NCBI GenBank assembly: GCA_002049455.2
Contig: KV918763.1
Location: 558,001 to 622,000, forward strand
Direction of reading: 5' to 3'
DNA length: 64,000 nucleotides
Source: Porphyra umbilicalis
Taxonomy: Eukaryota > Rhodophyta > Bangiophyceae > Bangiales > Bangiaceae
Position 1 is the first letter of the stretch, and the number at the start of each line of letters is the position of its first letter. Below the pieces are notes generated by a model that searched no databases, was not told where the DNA came from, and saw nothing but the letters and a program-made list of their open reading frames with translations. Shown one piece after another: positions 1 through 11,514 of the stretch. Both the position numbers and the translations under genes were made by a program.

Positions 1-204
1 ACCCCGCTGCCATGGGCTCTACGCCACTTTTTCTTACCTCTTCTGATAGAGGACGTCAGTACGACCACGATCGGCGCGACACACGTGAACGCAACGCCCA
101 TGGCAGTGGGGTTGTCAAGCATTTTCTGTTTTTTGACAGACGACCCTCGTTTTTTACTCAGGGGGACGTGTCAAGCAGGCTACTGTGCGAGAATCCGGTG
201 GTGC

Positions 205-257
205 GTGACAAGAATTTCCGGGTTGTCACGAGCCTGGTGTTAGTGAGCACTGCGCAG
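205..257 (+). repeat. Direct repeat, copy 1 of 2
   Basis: About 52 bases here recur at 1142-1192 in the same orientation. The shared core is GTCACGAGCCTG, three variable bases, then TTAGTGAGCACTGCGCAG, preceded by a diverged GACAAGAA segment. The copies are 937 bases apart. They could be ends of a degraded element or two short dispersed copies; nothing between them identifies a family. Confidence 0.6.
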
Positions 258-860
258 CCTCCACCTGCTGAATCATGCTGGTGCCTCAACAGGCAAAGTG
301 TCTGGCGCCTTATTCTTGTCACTGCAGCAAGCACGGTGGTACTGCCCCCCCCAACAAGCCAGAAAAGATACTGTGCTCGCCCATACGCGGACCATTACTT
401 GACATGAGCGTGCGAGAAGGAAAGTAAGGAAAAGATGAACGTTCTCAATCGCAGGACAGACTGTGGACTGGAAATCCTGTAGAAGCTGTACCTACGCAGT
501 GTGAACAACACCAGCATCCTCACTGCCACCCTCGGACATCAAACCCAATAAATGCGTCTGCAGGTCAGCGACCGCAATGCCGATGCCCACCACATCGGCC
601 GAGTGTGCACCACACCAGCCCCGAAAGGCAGCGGAGCGTGTGCGGCGCATAATCATCTCAATCACAGTTAGCGCCTCCCACACCAACGCCTGTGACACAA
701 CGGTGGGTGCGTCGGAAGACGCTCCGCCGCTACCACCACCGCCAGTAGCCGAACCGCCCCCCCAGCAGGAGCGACACCATTGGCCGGCGCGCCGCCCCCG
801 CCCCTATCACTGGTCGAGCCGTAACCGACGCGGCGGCCCCGCCATCACCTCCGCCACCAG

Positions 861-945
861 AAAAAGCGCTCGCGACGGGGATCGAACCCAGGCCATTCGC
901 TATCTCGCATCCGAAGCAGGCACTGTAGACCGGCCACGGGGAGTT
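861..945 (-). pseudogene. tRNA-like remnant with B-box and T-run
   Basis: Read on the minus strand, this segment has a near-consensus Pol III B box (GGGTTCGATCCC). Upstream is a possible anticodon arm with loop TTCGGAT, and a T run follows the 3' end like a Pol III terminator. The 3' acceptor half (CGCGAGC) has no matching 5' half, and the T-stem has one mismatch. It is therefore not an intact tRNA. It could be a tRNA pseudogene or the head of a tRNA-derived SINE. Confidence 0.3.
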
Positions 946-1141
946 CTTGTTGCAGTTACTCATGCTACTCCAAGACTTGCAGCGCTCTGTTCCGTTTGTC
1001 AGTTTGCCTTAGTTATGTATTTAAACGTACTTCTTTGTCGATTTAGAGACATTGGTAGGTCGATAGGCTAGTGGGGGCGGCAGCTGTCTTCTTGTCGTGA
1101 CAGAGCCGTGACAAGCCGTGACAGATTCTCACATGGACGGA

Positions 1142-1192
1142 GACAAGAAATCGGCCCTTGTCACGAGCCTGCCTTTAGTGAGCACTGCGCAG
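1142..1192 (+). repeat. Direct repeat, copy 2 of 2
   Basis: Second copy of the repeat at 205-257. The core match is uninterrupted apart from a three-base difference. The 3' flanks of the two copies differ. Confidence 0.6.
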
Positions 1193-1817
1193 AGGGCTTC
1201 TGTTGGCGATGCCCACCAACCACGATGCAGTCGGCAATGGTCGGGCGACGGTCCAGAGGCCTGCCGATCCCTGGCTTCACAATCTGCTATCACGTGCGGG
1301 GAGTCAGGCGAGTGTCTCCGGGGGCGCCCGCGGCAGCACGAAAAGTTGTCAAGAAGCAGAGCAAGCCGCACAAGCAACAGGACGGCCAGCGTTCTCATAC
1401 GGTCATCTCTCCATCAGAAGTTGCAAAATGACGTGCAGTGCGTACCTCTCCGTCGCCTTCCTGTCGTGGTGACAGTCCCGCCGCGTGGGATGGGGCGCCA
1501 GTTTGCTTCCAGTGTGCTACACGCGGCAAGGCGCCGAGCGCCAACACAGGGTGATGGCAAAGGACCCGGCTGAACAGGAGAAGCAGGTACCCAATTGACA
1601 GACAGGCAAGCTAACGCAAGAAGGAATGGTGGGGCAGCGAGGCAGCGACATACTACACGAGAGTAGGGCACGCTGATCAGCTCATGTCTCGGGTGGCCAA
1701 CCTCGCACTGGCGTAAGAATAGGAGGCGCAAAACAAACAAAAACAAAGAAAACACGGGCCGTGCCGCAGCCCATGAGCACAACTGCCCGAGAACAGAGAA
1801 AATAGAGCACGTTCTGG

Positions 1818-4503
1818 GTGTGCGACCACCCCGCCTTGAAAAACGAAGGGGCGGTGCCAGGCACGCGTGCTGCCGACCACGCCCCTGCAGGGGCTATCCA
1901 GCAGGACGCGTCTCCGTCGGCAGGGTCGACGGGTCGGACGGCACTGCCTGCACAGGGCGCACGCGACGGCCCAGCCGGCCCGCACGGCGGCGGCCTGTCA
2001 CCGCGCGAGGGGAGAGGACGCAGCCGTGGGCGGCGGGGCCGCCCCCGGCGGCAGCGACGGCCGCCCCGCGGCACGGCTGTGCGCCCGCCGCCGCTGCGAC
2101 GGCACGTCTGCCGCCCGCACCACGCCGCCACGATGCGTCCCGTGGTGCGGGCGGCGGCGGCGGCGGCCCCCACCGCCGCCACCGCCGCCGCCACCCCCGC
2201 GTCGGCCCGCCGTCCCGGCGGCGGCGCCCGCGACGCGCGGCGCCGAGGCGTCTGACCAACACGCCACCCGCGGGGCGCCGCACCCTCGCGGCGGCCGAGC
2301 CGCCGCACGGCCGCGGCGGCGGCGGCGGGGGCCCCCACGGGGGCCCCCCCCGCCCCCACCCCCGACGCGCACCGCCGGTCGGGGGCGGCAGCGGGCGCGG
2401 CGGGCGGCCCGCGGGGGGCTCCCCCGGATGCGGGCGGCACCCCGGGGGGCGGCGTGGCCCAACGCACCCGCCCAGCCGACGCGCGCGCGCGTGGCGGCGG
2501 CCAGCAGCAGGGGCGGGCGGGGTGCCCCCTGGTCGGGCTCCACCCGTAGCCGCCGGCGCCGCCCCCACGCGGGTGGCGGCGGCGTCGAGCCCCCCGCCCC
2601 CGCGGCGGGTCGTCCCCACCGACGCGCTGCGTCGCCACCGCGTCCCCGCCGCGCCGCCGCCGCGTCGCCGCCCCGACGCCGCCGGGGCACCGTCACGACG
2701 CCGCCGCGTCGCCGCCGCGTTGCGCCACCCACGCCGCGAGCGCGCCGCACCGCCCGCCGGCGGCGCGGCCACGGCGGCGCGCGTCGGCCGGCCGGCCGGC
2801 CGCACCCCCCCCACGCGCCCGCCCGCCCGCCGCGCAGCAGCAGCAGACTGCCGTCGTTGCTAGCGGCCGCGGGCGCGGCGCGCGCGCGCGCGCGAGGCCG
2901 GGCAGCCGCCCCCCCGTCGGCGGCGGCCCGCCGGCCAGACGCGGCGGCCGCCGTCGCCGCCACTCGCCGCCAACGGCACCGCCGGCGGCGGGGAGGGGCC
3001 GCGGACGACCCGCGGGCGCTCGCGGGCGCAGGCCCCCCCGCGCGGCGCGCCGGCACGACCTGCGCCCGTCGACAGAGGCGACGCGGGGGGGGTCGCCGCA
3101 CCGTCCCTCCCCCCAGACGCGTGAGCCCGCCGGCGGCGGACGCAGTGGGGCGTGGCGGGAGCCGCGGCGACCGCCCGCGGGGCGGGTGGTCGGGTCGGGC
3201 GTCCCGCCGGCCGCTGGGGGGGGGGGCGCCCCCGCCGCCTCATCACGCGCACGGCCACCGCGCGGCGCGGCGTCCATGGGGACGGGCCGCGGCGGCGGCG
3301 GCGGCGGTGCCGGCACGCGCTGGCGTGCCCGCCAACAAGAAAAGGACCGTCACGGGGCCGGGCGCCGTCGCGGCCACGTCACTCCCGCGGATCTGCGCGG
3401 CGTCCACGACAACGGTGTCTGGCCAAGTGCCGTGGGGCGGCGACCAAAAGCGCCACGGCCGTGCGGTGGTGGCGGCCGCCGCCGCAGCGCCCGGCCCCGC
3501 GCCGCGGCACGTGGGCGCTCCCCGCGCCGACGGTGGGCACAGCGGCCGCCACCACCCCCTGCACTGCGGCCGGCGGTCATCCGGCAGCGGCGCAGCGGGC
3601 GCGCTCGTCGGCAGCCACCCGCCCGGCCCAGGGTCGGTCGCCGACCGGCGGTGGCGTCGCCGGCAGGCGGCCGGACACGCGCGCGGCGGCCGCCGGTGTG
3701 TGCTGCCGCCGCCGTCGCAACGGCATGGGGCGGCACGCTACGTGGGGGCGCGGTCGTTCTCTGTGTGCCCGGGTGCGGGCACGGGTAGGGGGGGGGGTGG
3801 CGCCAGCGGCGGTGGCAGCCACCGCAGCGGCTGCGTTTTCTTTTTTTTCTTCCCTGCCGCCAGCAGACGGCGACCGCGCCGCCGCCGCCGCCGCCCCCCA
3901 GAGGGACGGTCGGCGGCGGCGGCGGTGGGGGCGCCGCTCCCGGGCCGCGTCGCCACCGCCGCTGCCGTGGCCGTGGCGGCCGTGGCGGCGCTTCCCGCGA
4001 CCGCGACGGGTGGTCCCCGCCCGGTCGCGCCAGCAGTCACCCTGCCAAAGCAGGCAGTGACGCCGCTGCCAGCACGCGCACGGGTGGCACGGCGCCCTCC
4101 CCCCCCCCCCGCCCTGCCCCCGCCTCCACCGCCCGCCGCGCGGCGCCACCCGCCCGCCCGTCCGCGGCACCCCCACCGGCGGGTACCGGCAGCGCAACCG
4201 CCCCCGCCGCCAGCCACGGCGCCGCACCGGCGGCGCCGCCGACGTGGCGCCGCTCGCCGGCGGCTGTGAGGAGAAGGGGGGGGGGGCGCCGCGGTCAGAC
4301 CCGGGTCGTCGGCCGGCGGCGACGGCGGCGGGGTGGGGGGGGGGCAGGCGCCCGTGGCGGTGAGGGATAGAGGGGGGGGGGGAGCCGCCGCCGCCGCCGC
4401 GGGGGGCGTGGCGGCCGACCCGTGTGCGACCGCGCCACCGGCGACCGCCGGCGGGACGTTGGGGTCGCCGCCTGCTGGGCCAGCGCCGCCCGCATCGTCT
4501 CCC

Positions 4504-4563
<60 letters not shown>

Positions 4564-4980
4564 CCACGGTCGACCGCCGACGCCGTCGGCGGGCGGCGGC
4601 GGGGGGTGGTCGTCAGCGACCGGGGCGGGCGGCGGTCGGGGCGGCGGCGGGTAGCGCCCGCGGCGGCAGCAGGTGCGGGGTGGCGGCGGGCCGCCACGGG
4701 CGCGCCCGCCGACCGCCGACGGCGGCGGTCGGCGGCGGCGGCGCGGCAGCCGACCGGCGTGGCGGCGGCAGCGACGCCGACTGGCGGGGCGGTCGCGGCC
4801 ACCGCGCCAGGGGCGGCCGGCACGCCCGTGCAGCCGCCGACGGTGCCACCGCCCTCCACGCCGCTCGCACGTGCTGTCACCGCCCGGGGCGCCCCGTGCC
4901 GTCGCGCCAGCCGCCGACGCGGCGGCGGCAGCGGCGCCGCTGCCCGCCGCGCGCGTCGCCCGCCGAGGTGCTTGGGAGAC
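1818..4980. other. Extremely GC-rich low-complexity block, no supported gene
   Basis: Runs of CGG, GCC and poly-G/C dominate, and ORFs of hundreds of codons stay open on both strands and in several frames. Their products are Arg/Pro/Ala/Gly-rich with no domain. In DNA this poor in A and T, stop codons are rare by chance, so ORF length is not evidence of a gene. A real gene split by homopolymer frame changes cannot be excluded. Confidence 0.6.
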
Positions 4981-5230
4981 TGGCTGTACACTGAGGACTG
5001 GCTCATATACAGCCGTTCTCCCAAAAGTCCCGCACTCCAACCGTTGCAAAAGAGTTCCAAATCGGCCTCTACGACCCCGCAGAGGCCGATTTGGAACTAT
5101 TTCGTGACAGTTTGAGTGCGGGATTTTTTGGAGAACGGCTGAACATATTTAATTACAGCTGCTCTCGCAAAAATCTCACTCTCCAACTGTTGCAACACTG
5201 GTGCAAAACGGCCTCCACGAGGGCGTAGAC
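4969..5230. repeat. Nested inverted-repeat element (MITE-like)
   Basis: A 130-bp inverted repeat spans 5011-5140. The left arm starts AGCCGTTCTCCCAAAA, the right arm ends with the complement, and the arms of about 60 bp meet around 5071-5080. The outer end recurs a third time just left (4969-4988, inverted) and the whole left arm recurs as a diverged direct copy at 5157-5230. The AT-richer element sits at the edge of the very GC-rich block. No coding capacity or clear target duplication is seen. Confidence 0.75.
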
Positions 5231-5427
5231 GGCAATCCATTTATACACCCTTGCACGCACTGACTTGTAAACTATGAATCGTTTCATCACACCTAAAATA
5301 TTCATCCATCCAGGCTTCAGACTCAAGGCGATGGTCAATTCACAGGCCCACGCTGTGGATCACGGGCGCGCCGCCCGCTCGTCCGCGGGCACGAGTGTCG
5401 ATAATGCCAGGGTTCGGATCTGATTAG

Positions 5428-5514
5428 GTAGGGTTTGTCCTGGGTTACAGGGTTTGTCCTGGGTTAGGGGGGGTTTGTCCGGGGTTAGGGGGGGTTTGTC
5501 CGGGGTTAGGGGGG
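5428..5514 (+). repeat. Tandem repeat with telomere-like units
   Basis: About four units of 20-23 bp read GGGTTTGTCC(T/G)GGGTTA followed by a G run. Each contains GGGTTAGG- or GGTTTG-like blocks resembling TTAGGG/TTTAGGG telomere repeats, but the unit is longer and degenerate. It is interstitial, with no array extending away from it. It could be a telomere-derived patch or an unrelated G-rich minisatellite. Confidence 0.7.
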
Positions 5515-5519
5515 TGCGT

Positions 5520-8500
5520 CAGTGATGGGTTTGGATGGGGGGAGCTGACAGTTCTGACTGCATGGGGCGCAGGGGGTGCTTTTGAACGCTGGCTCGGGAT
5601 GCGGGCGGCCTGACCAGGATTCAAATTTGGATCCTCACGTGCCTCGTGTGGCTGTCCGCGACCAGGGACGTCGCCGCGATGGGCCGCCATCCCCGTCCCA
5701 CCCCTCCGATCGGCGACTCTTATCATCGTCGACGGCCGCCGTCCGGGTGTCGCCGACCCGGCTGCTACACCAGCACCATGTCGCGTGGCGGACAGCTGGA
5801 CAGGGCCTCGTCCGTGGTCCACGGCCAACCGCCAACAACCTCCCTGCCGACCGCCTCCCTCCCCTCGCGGTGGGCATGACCACAATGCTTCGGGAGCAAA
5901 GGTTCTTGCGTTGGTCGAGCCAGCAGTAAAGTCGGAAACTGGGGGGCGTACTCAGCCTGCCAGGCGTTCTGGCCCGCATGTGCGACCCAGTCATGGCCAA
6001 AACTGTGTCCAGCTGAGGCACTCGGCAGTACACTAGGCAAGATGGCCCAAACCAAAGTGTGTGCAGTTTCGAAACTGTGTGAAGCCGGGATGGGCCGACG
6101 GCGGCGCGGGGCGTCGGCGGCGGAGCGATGCCCGCGCCACGGCGCCGCACACGCGGCGACAGGGAGGAGAACCGCGCCTCCCATCGGGCGGCGCGGCAGC
6201 CCGTGGCGGGGGTCGGCCCCCCCGCCGCGCCCGCAACCACCCCGCCCGCTGCCGCCAACCTGCCGAGTGCGCGGCGGCGCCGCGGGTGTTGGCGGCACCG
6301 AGGTGGCGCGACCGACCCGCCAACCGGTGGGTGTTGGCGGCGGGTGGCGGCGGCGGTCGGCGCCGACCAACCGGTGGCACACGGCGCGTGATGAGAACAG
6401 CGGGGAGGGGTGGAGGGGGGGGCGCAGCTGCCTGCCGCCCACGCGCGTTCCGGAAGCGGTACTGCTGGCAGCAATGGCGGAGCAGCGGTGCGCGCCCGTT
6501 CCCGCGGCAGCCGCGGCTGTGGGGCCACGCTGCGGCCGGCACGGCCTCTGTGGCGGCTGCCGCGGCCGGCGCGCGCCTCGCTGGGTTGGCCGACGGCTGG
6601 CGGTAGCCCGGCGGGCGGCACAAACCGCTGTCGGCGCCGCCGCCGCCTTTCCTGCGGCCCGCAGCCGCTGCGGCAGACGCGCGCGCTGCGCGCGGCGACG
6701 AGGCGACGGCGGCCGCACGGGTGGACAGCGGAGGGGCGGTAGTCAGCCCCGGCCGCGACGCACGATGTCGTCGGCACCGCCGCCGGCGTTGGAGTGGCGT
6801 GGCCGCCGCATACCGTTGGCGGCTTGGCGGGTCGGGGGTGACCACTCAGTGCGACGGTATTGCCGCGGCGGCCGCAAGCGGCAGGAGCGTCGCACGTGCG
6901 GTCGTCCCCGCACGTGCGGCCGCCGGCCGCAGCAACAGCGGGGCGCGGTGGGCTGGGGGGGTGGGAGACGGGGGATGGCGTGGGGGGGGGCGGGTGCCTG
7001 CGCGCACTGGCGGTCAGCAGCTCGTGCCGCCGGTTGGGACCGGATCGACGTGTCTGCCGCGTGCCCCGCGCGGGCGGTCTGGCGGGTGGCAGGCCGGGCA
7101 GGCCGGCAGGCGGGCAGGTGGGGAGGCAGTCGAGCCCCGGTGCCATGCACTGTCATGGCAGAGCGGGCGACGGGCGATGGGGGGCCCCCTCGTCGCGCGC
7201 CTCGTCACCCGCCGTCCTTTTCCCGTTGCCGCCAGCGCGGCGTCTGTGCGCCGCGGCCGCGGTGGGCGCGTTGGGGCGACGGGGTTCTGAGGGCTCGTCG
7301 ACTGCTGCGCTCTCGTGGGGGGGGCGCCCCGCAACGAGGCAGTGGCGACGGCTCGACCGCTGCGCACGCGGTGCGCCGCGGACATCGCGTGGGACTCCGG
7401 GGGGGGTGAGGGTGCCGCTGGTGGGGGGATAGCCCCAGGCGATGGGGCAAGTGCGTCGCCGCCGCCCCGCGTGGCTGGCGACGCAGAAGCAGCCGACGGC
7501 AGCGGAAGAGCAGGGGGGTGGCGGTTGTGGCGAGTCTGACGGGGGGGGGTGCGCTGCGCTTCTAAGGCAGTAGCGCCTCTGCACGGTTGCCTTGTTGCTG
7601 TTTACTTCTTTTTGACATTCCCTTTTGCAACACGTTTTGAGGAGGCACGCGCCGAGGCTGTTCGTTGCGCTTTGCGCCGTCTTTAATATGCACCTGTGTG
7701 CGTGTGTATAGTTTCGGACCTATACGACAGTTCGCTTCAGCGGTCGATGCGGCGGCGCGTCGCTCCGCAGCCTTGTGGAATCCGGCCGGCGGGACCGTCG
7801 GGCACCGACCGCCCGCCGTGCCTGCCGCGGTCGCACGGCCGTCCCCCCCCCCCCCCCCCCCCGCCCCCGCCGCCGAAGCCACCCATCCCCCCCTCCCCCC
7901 GCCACCGCCGCCGCCGGCCGTCAACGACCCAGCGTCGCCAGCTGTGGCGCTCCGCCGCCCCCACCCACGCCGGCGACGGGAGAGGTGTCGGCGTCGCGGC
8001 CGGCGGGACACCCTCCTCCCCCCCCCCCCCGCCCTGCGGCTGAAGCGCACGGTGGCGGTGCGGCTCGCTGCGTCGGCTGCCGTCGCGGTGGCGACTATAT
8101 GCGTCCACGGGGCCGCCACGTCGCGGTCGGCGGCCGCCGCCGCCGCCGTGGCCCGTGTGGTCGTCGTGTGGGGTGCGCCGCTCCAGCGGTGATGGAAACC
8201 TCATCGGCGGGGACATCAGGGTCACGGTTGGGGCGATGGCCACCGCGGTGGCCATCCCACGCGCGGATCGGCGTCTGGTGGCGCGCGGATCAGGTGCGCG
8301 GGGGGGGGCGTCGCGGCCGACTACGGCCGCGACGCGCCGCCGTGAGGTTGCGCCCTGCCCGTGCCGCCGCGCCGCGCGGGGGTATGGACACTGGCGTCGG
8401 CTGCGCGGGGGTGTGGCCAGTGGCGTTGGCCACGCGGGGGCCTGTGACCACTGGCGTCGGGCGCGCGCTCGGCACGCACGCGCGCGCCATCGCCGTCGAG

Positions 8501-9340
8501 GCCACCGTTGCGACCGCTGCCTGTCTGGGCGGGCGTCGGCGACGCGGCCACTGTCGGCCAGAACCACCACCGTGGCTGGCGGCGGCGCCAAGGACAGGGC
8601 CGCGCGCGGTGCAGCAGCGGGCGGTCACAGGGGGGGGAGGGCGGGGGGTGGTGGTGGCGCCCCCCCGCCCGTACCCGTGGCGTCAGCGGCGCGTCTGCCC
8701 CTGGCGGGGGCGCGTCGCCTGGCACAGGCGCGCGGGCGACGGCGCGGGCGGCCCGCCGCCGGGGGCGAGCGTCGCCGCCGCCGCGGACTCCGGTGAATGA
8801 CCACTAGCCGGCGACGGCGCGGCTTGGGGTCCTGCAGCCGACGCCGCCGCCGACGCTGCAGAGCGCAGCGTGTCCCCCCCATTTGTCACTGGGCAGCCAC
8901 GGCCACGCCACGGGGGGGGGCGGGGTGAGACACGCGCACCACACCTGCGGCAGCATGCGCGTCGGTGGCGCCGCTCGCGCCGTCTGGAGGCGCGGCGCGG
9001 GGCGGCCGCTCACCCTCGGGCGCCGCGTCGCCGTCTGGCGGCGGTGCCATCCGCACCCCCTTCCCTCCCCACCCCTCAATCCTCCCCCCCCCACCGCACC
9101 GCGAGTGGCGCTGCATCGGCGGCGATGCCGCTGCCGTCCCCGCCGGCATCACCGTCACCGTGGCAGCCGCCGGCATCGCTGCACGGCGACAGCAGCGGCT
9201 GGGGGTACGGCGTCAGACGCGTCGGACGGCAGGCGGTCGGGCGTCGGCTGTTCCGGCGCGTCGAGTGCGACCAGCCCGCCGCCGGGGCGGGCCGTGCCGC
9301 TTCGCAGCAGCCGGTGGCGCATCGGCGGCCGGTCGCGCTC
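5520..9340. other. GC-rich stretch without a recognised gene
   Basis: Long overlapping ORFs occur on both strands, with Arg/Ala/Pro/Gly-rich products and no motif. A short AT-richer interval near 7.56-7.75 kb separates two GC-rich blocks. No RNA gene, splice-defined exon or conserved domain is visible. The reading frames cannot be told from chance. Confidence 0.5.
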
Positions 9341-9348
9341 CCGCACGA

Positions 9349-10546
9349 TCAGCGGGGGCGGGGGCGCGTGGACCCCCCCCCCCCCCCCCACCCCGACCGC
9401 AGCGCCGTCCCGCCGCCGGCCGGCGAGCGCCCGGCCGCCGGAGAGGGCGGCGTCGCGCCCGGCCCGCCGTCGCGCCCGCCGCGGCGGTCGGCGGACCCGC
9501 CGGGCGACGCGTCGCCGCCGCCCAGTGAAGGCCGCGAGGAGGCGTACCCGCCGCCGCCGCCGCAGCGGGGGGGGCGGCCCCCGCGCCACCCGCCGCTGCT
9601 GGCAGGCGACGCGGGCGGCCACGGCCGCCCGTCGACGGCCGCTGCCGCCGCCGCCGCCGAGGCGGCCGCCGAGAGGTAGAGCGGCGCCGGGCCGCCACCG
9701 CCGCCGCTGTCGGTGGTGTAGCGCGGTGGGGGTCCCCCGCTGCGGCCCCCCCCGCCCCCGCCGGCGCCCCCACGGTCCCACCCCCGCTCCCCCCGCGGGG
9801 GGGAGTGGGGCGACGCAAAGCCGCCGCCACTGCCACAACTGCCGCCGCTGCGCGGCCGCCGGCCGACGGGGCTGATGCTCCGCCGCCGCCCGCCGCTGCG
9901 CGGAGAGAAGAGGGGCGGCCGCCCCGCGCTGCCGCTCGCCGATAGCGCAGGCGACGCGGGGGCGGGGGGCAAGGGTGGAACCGCACCCGAACACGCGCCG
10001 GGCGGCCCCCCCCCCCCCCCCCCCGGCGTCGACGGCCCGCCGCGGGCGACGGGGTAGTCGGCCCCGCTGCCGGCGGGGCGCCTGTCGGGCCACCCGCGAG
10101 CGCGGGCGAGCAGCGACGGCCCGCCGCCGCCGCCGCCACCCCCGCCGTCGCCATACTTGCCCGGGGTGGGGTAGGCGCGGCCGCGGGTCCCCGCCGGCGG
10201 CGGCGGCAGCGACAGCAGCGGGGGCGGTGACAGCGGGCGGCGCCCCCCGCCCCCCCCCCCAACGCGCCCCCCCCCCCCCACCGTCATACGATCGCGCGTG
10301 TCAGTACACGTCGCCCGGCGGCAGGGGCGGCGGTCCGCGCTCCCCCCCCCCTCACGACCGCGGTCGCCGCCGCCGCCGCCGCCGCCGTCCCCACACCGCC
10401 GCGGGGACGGCGGCGTCGGCCGCCGCGGCGCGCTTGGCCGCGGCGGCCGCACGGGCAGGCCAAAAGAGGCGGGGGGCACGGGCGGGCCGCCGCCGCTGGC
10501 AGACGCACCCCCCCCCCCTCCATCCCCCCCCCCGCCGCCCCCCCCC

Positions 10547-10578
<32 letters not shown>

Positions 10579-10646
10579 TGGGCGCCCCCCCTCAAACGCC
10601 CGCCGGTGCGGGTGCATCCATTCCACCGGGTGGGCCCCCGCCGGCA

Positions 10647-10678
<32 letters not shown>

Positions 10679-11209
10679 TGCGGCGCGAGCATTGGCGGCG
10701 GCGGCGGCAGCGGCAGCGCGTGGCCGCGCGGCGACGGGTGGGCGGCCGCCCGGCGGGGGCCGCCCCCCGCCGCGTGGGGCGGCGTACGCGGCCGCCGCAG
10801 CGGGCCACCGCCGCCGCCGCCGCCGCCGCCCGCCCCCGACGAGGCAGACGGGGGCGGCGGCGGGGGCGGCGGCGCCGACGGCAGCGGCGGGGAGCACGCC
10901 CGCGGATACCCCGCCGCGTTGGCGGTGCGGTGGGGGGGGCGGCCGGGTAGGCCGCCCCGCCGCCCCCGACCGCCGCGGCGGGCCGCCGTGGCGCCCGCCG
11001 TCGGCGCCGCCGCCGCGGATCCGTCGCTCCCCGGCGGGCGCGTCGGCGCCCCCCCCCCCCCCCCGCCCGGCCGCTCGGCGGGCGCGCCGCCGCCGCGGTC
11101 GGCGGCGCCCCCGCCCCCCACCGCCGGCGGGCGGCCGGGCAGCAGCGGCGGCGGGCGGCCGCCGCGGACGACGGGTGGCGACGGCAGCGGCGGGCCACCC
11201 CGTGGCGGT

Positions 11210-11240
<31 letters not shown>

Positions 11241-11510
11241 GCGGCGGCATGCCCCCACCCCCCGGCGTGCCGCCCGACGCGTGGCGGCAGGCGTCCCCAT
11301 ACGGGCCGTCCCCCCCACCCCCCCCGTCGGCGCCCCGGTGGTGCCGCCCCCGCCGAGGTCGCCCCCGCGGTCTGGGCCACGGGCGGGGCCGGGGCCGCCC
11401 CGCTCACGGCGGTCGTCCCCCCCCCCCCGAGGCCGCGGCGTGCGCCCCCCCCCCAAAGCGGTCGCCGCGCCCGCCGCGGTCGCGCTCGCGCTCGCGCTCG
11501 CGGGCGGGGT
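9349..11510 (-). CDS. Probable Arg/Glu/Asp/Gly-rich low-complexity protein
   Basis: On the minus strand one frame is open from an ATG at 11250 to a stop at 9349. It is rich in Gly, Pro and Ser but includes Tyr, Trp, Phe and Asp in patterns unlike a random GC-rich reading. Upstream, the same strand encodes an alternating Arg-Glu/Arg-Asp tract (near 11471-11510) followed by Gly-Arg-Gly-Asp-Arg-Phe, then Asp/Arg/Gly-rich blocks. Changes of frame are needed at poly-G runs to join these pieces. RE/RD plus RGG-like tracts are typical of RNA-binding or splicing-associated proteins, but no RRM or KH domain was found, so the function is unknown. The N-terminus is not located. The plus strand is also open here as a Pro/Gly mirror. 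Confidence 0.38.
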
Positions 11511-11514
11511 GGGG

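Larger units (their letters stand above)
1..1750. other. Gene-poor left edge
   Basis: No ORF here carries a recognisable domain. The stretch is moderately GC-rich. It holds a short direct repeat (205-257 and 1142-1192) and a tRNA-like segment on the minus strand near 861-945, both listed separately. Nothing else is identifiable. Confidence 0.5.

Noticed and set aside
1867-4269. 800-codon plus-strand ORF and several long minus-strand ORFs in the same block
   Set aside because: Products are Arg/Pro/Ala/Gly-rich with no domain, and all frames are open because A and T are nearly absent.
5428-5514. A true telomere
   Set aside because: Only four degenerate units, flanked on both sides by ordinary sequence.
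6769-7000. Cys/Arg-rich reading with a Met start on the plus strand
   Set aside because: A few Cys pairs appear, but the spacing matches no zinc finger and the other frames are open too.
5635-7146. 503-codon minus-strand ORF
   Set aside because: Overlaps equally long plus-strand ORFs. Composition follows GC content and no motif was seen.
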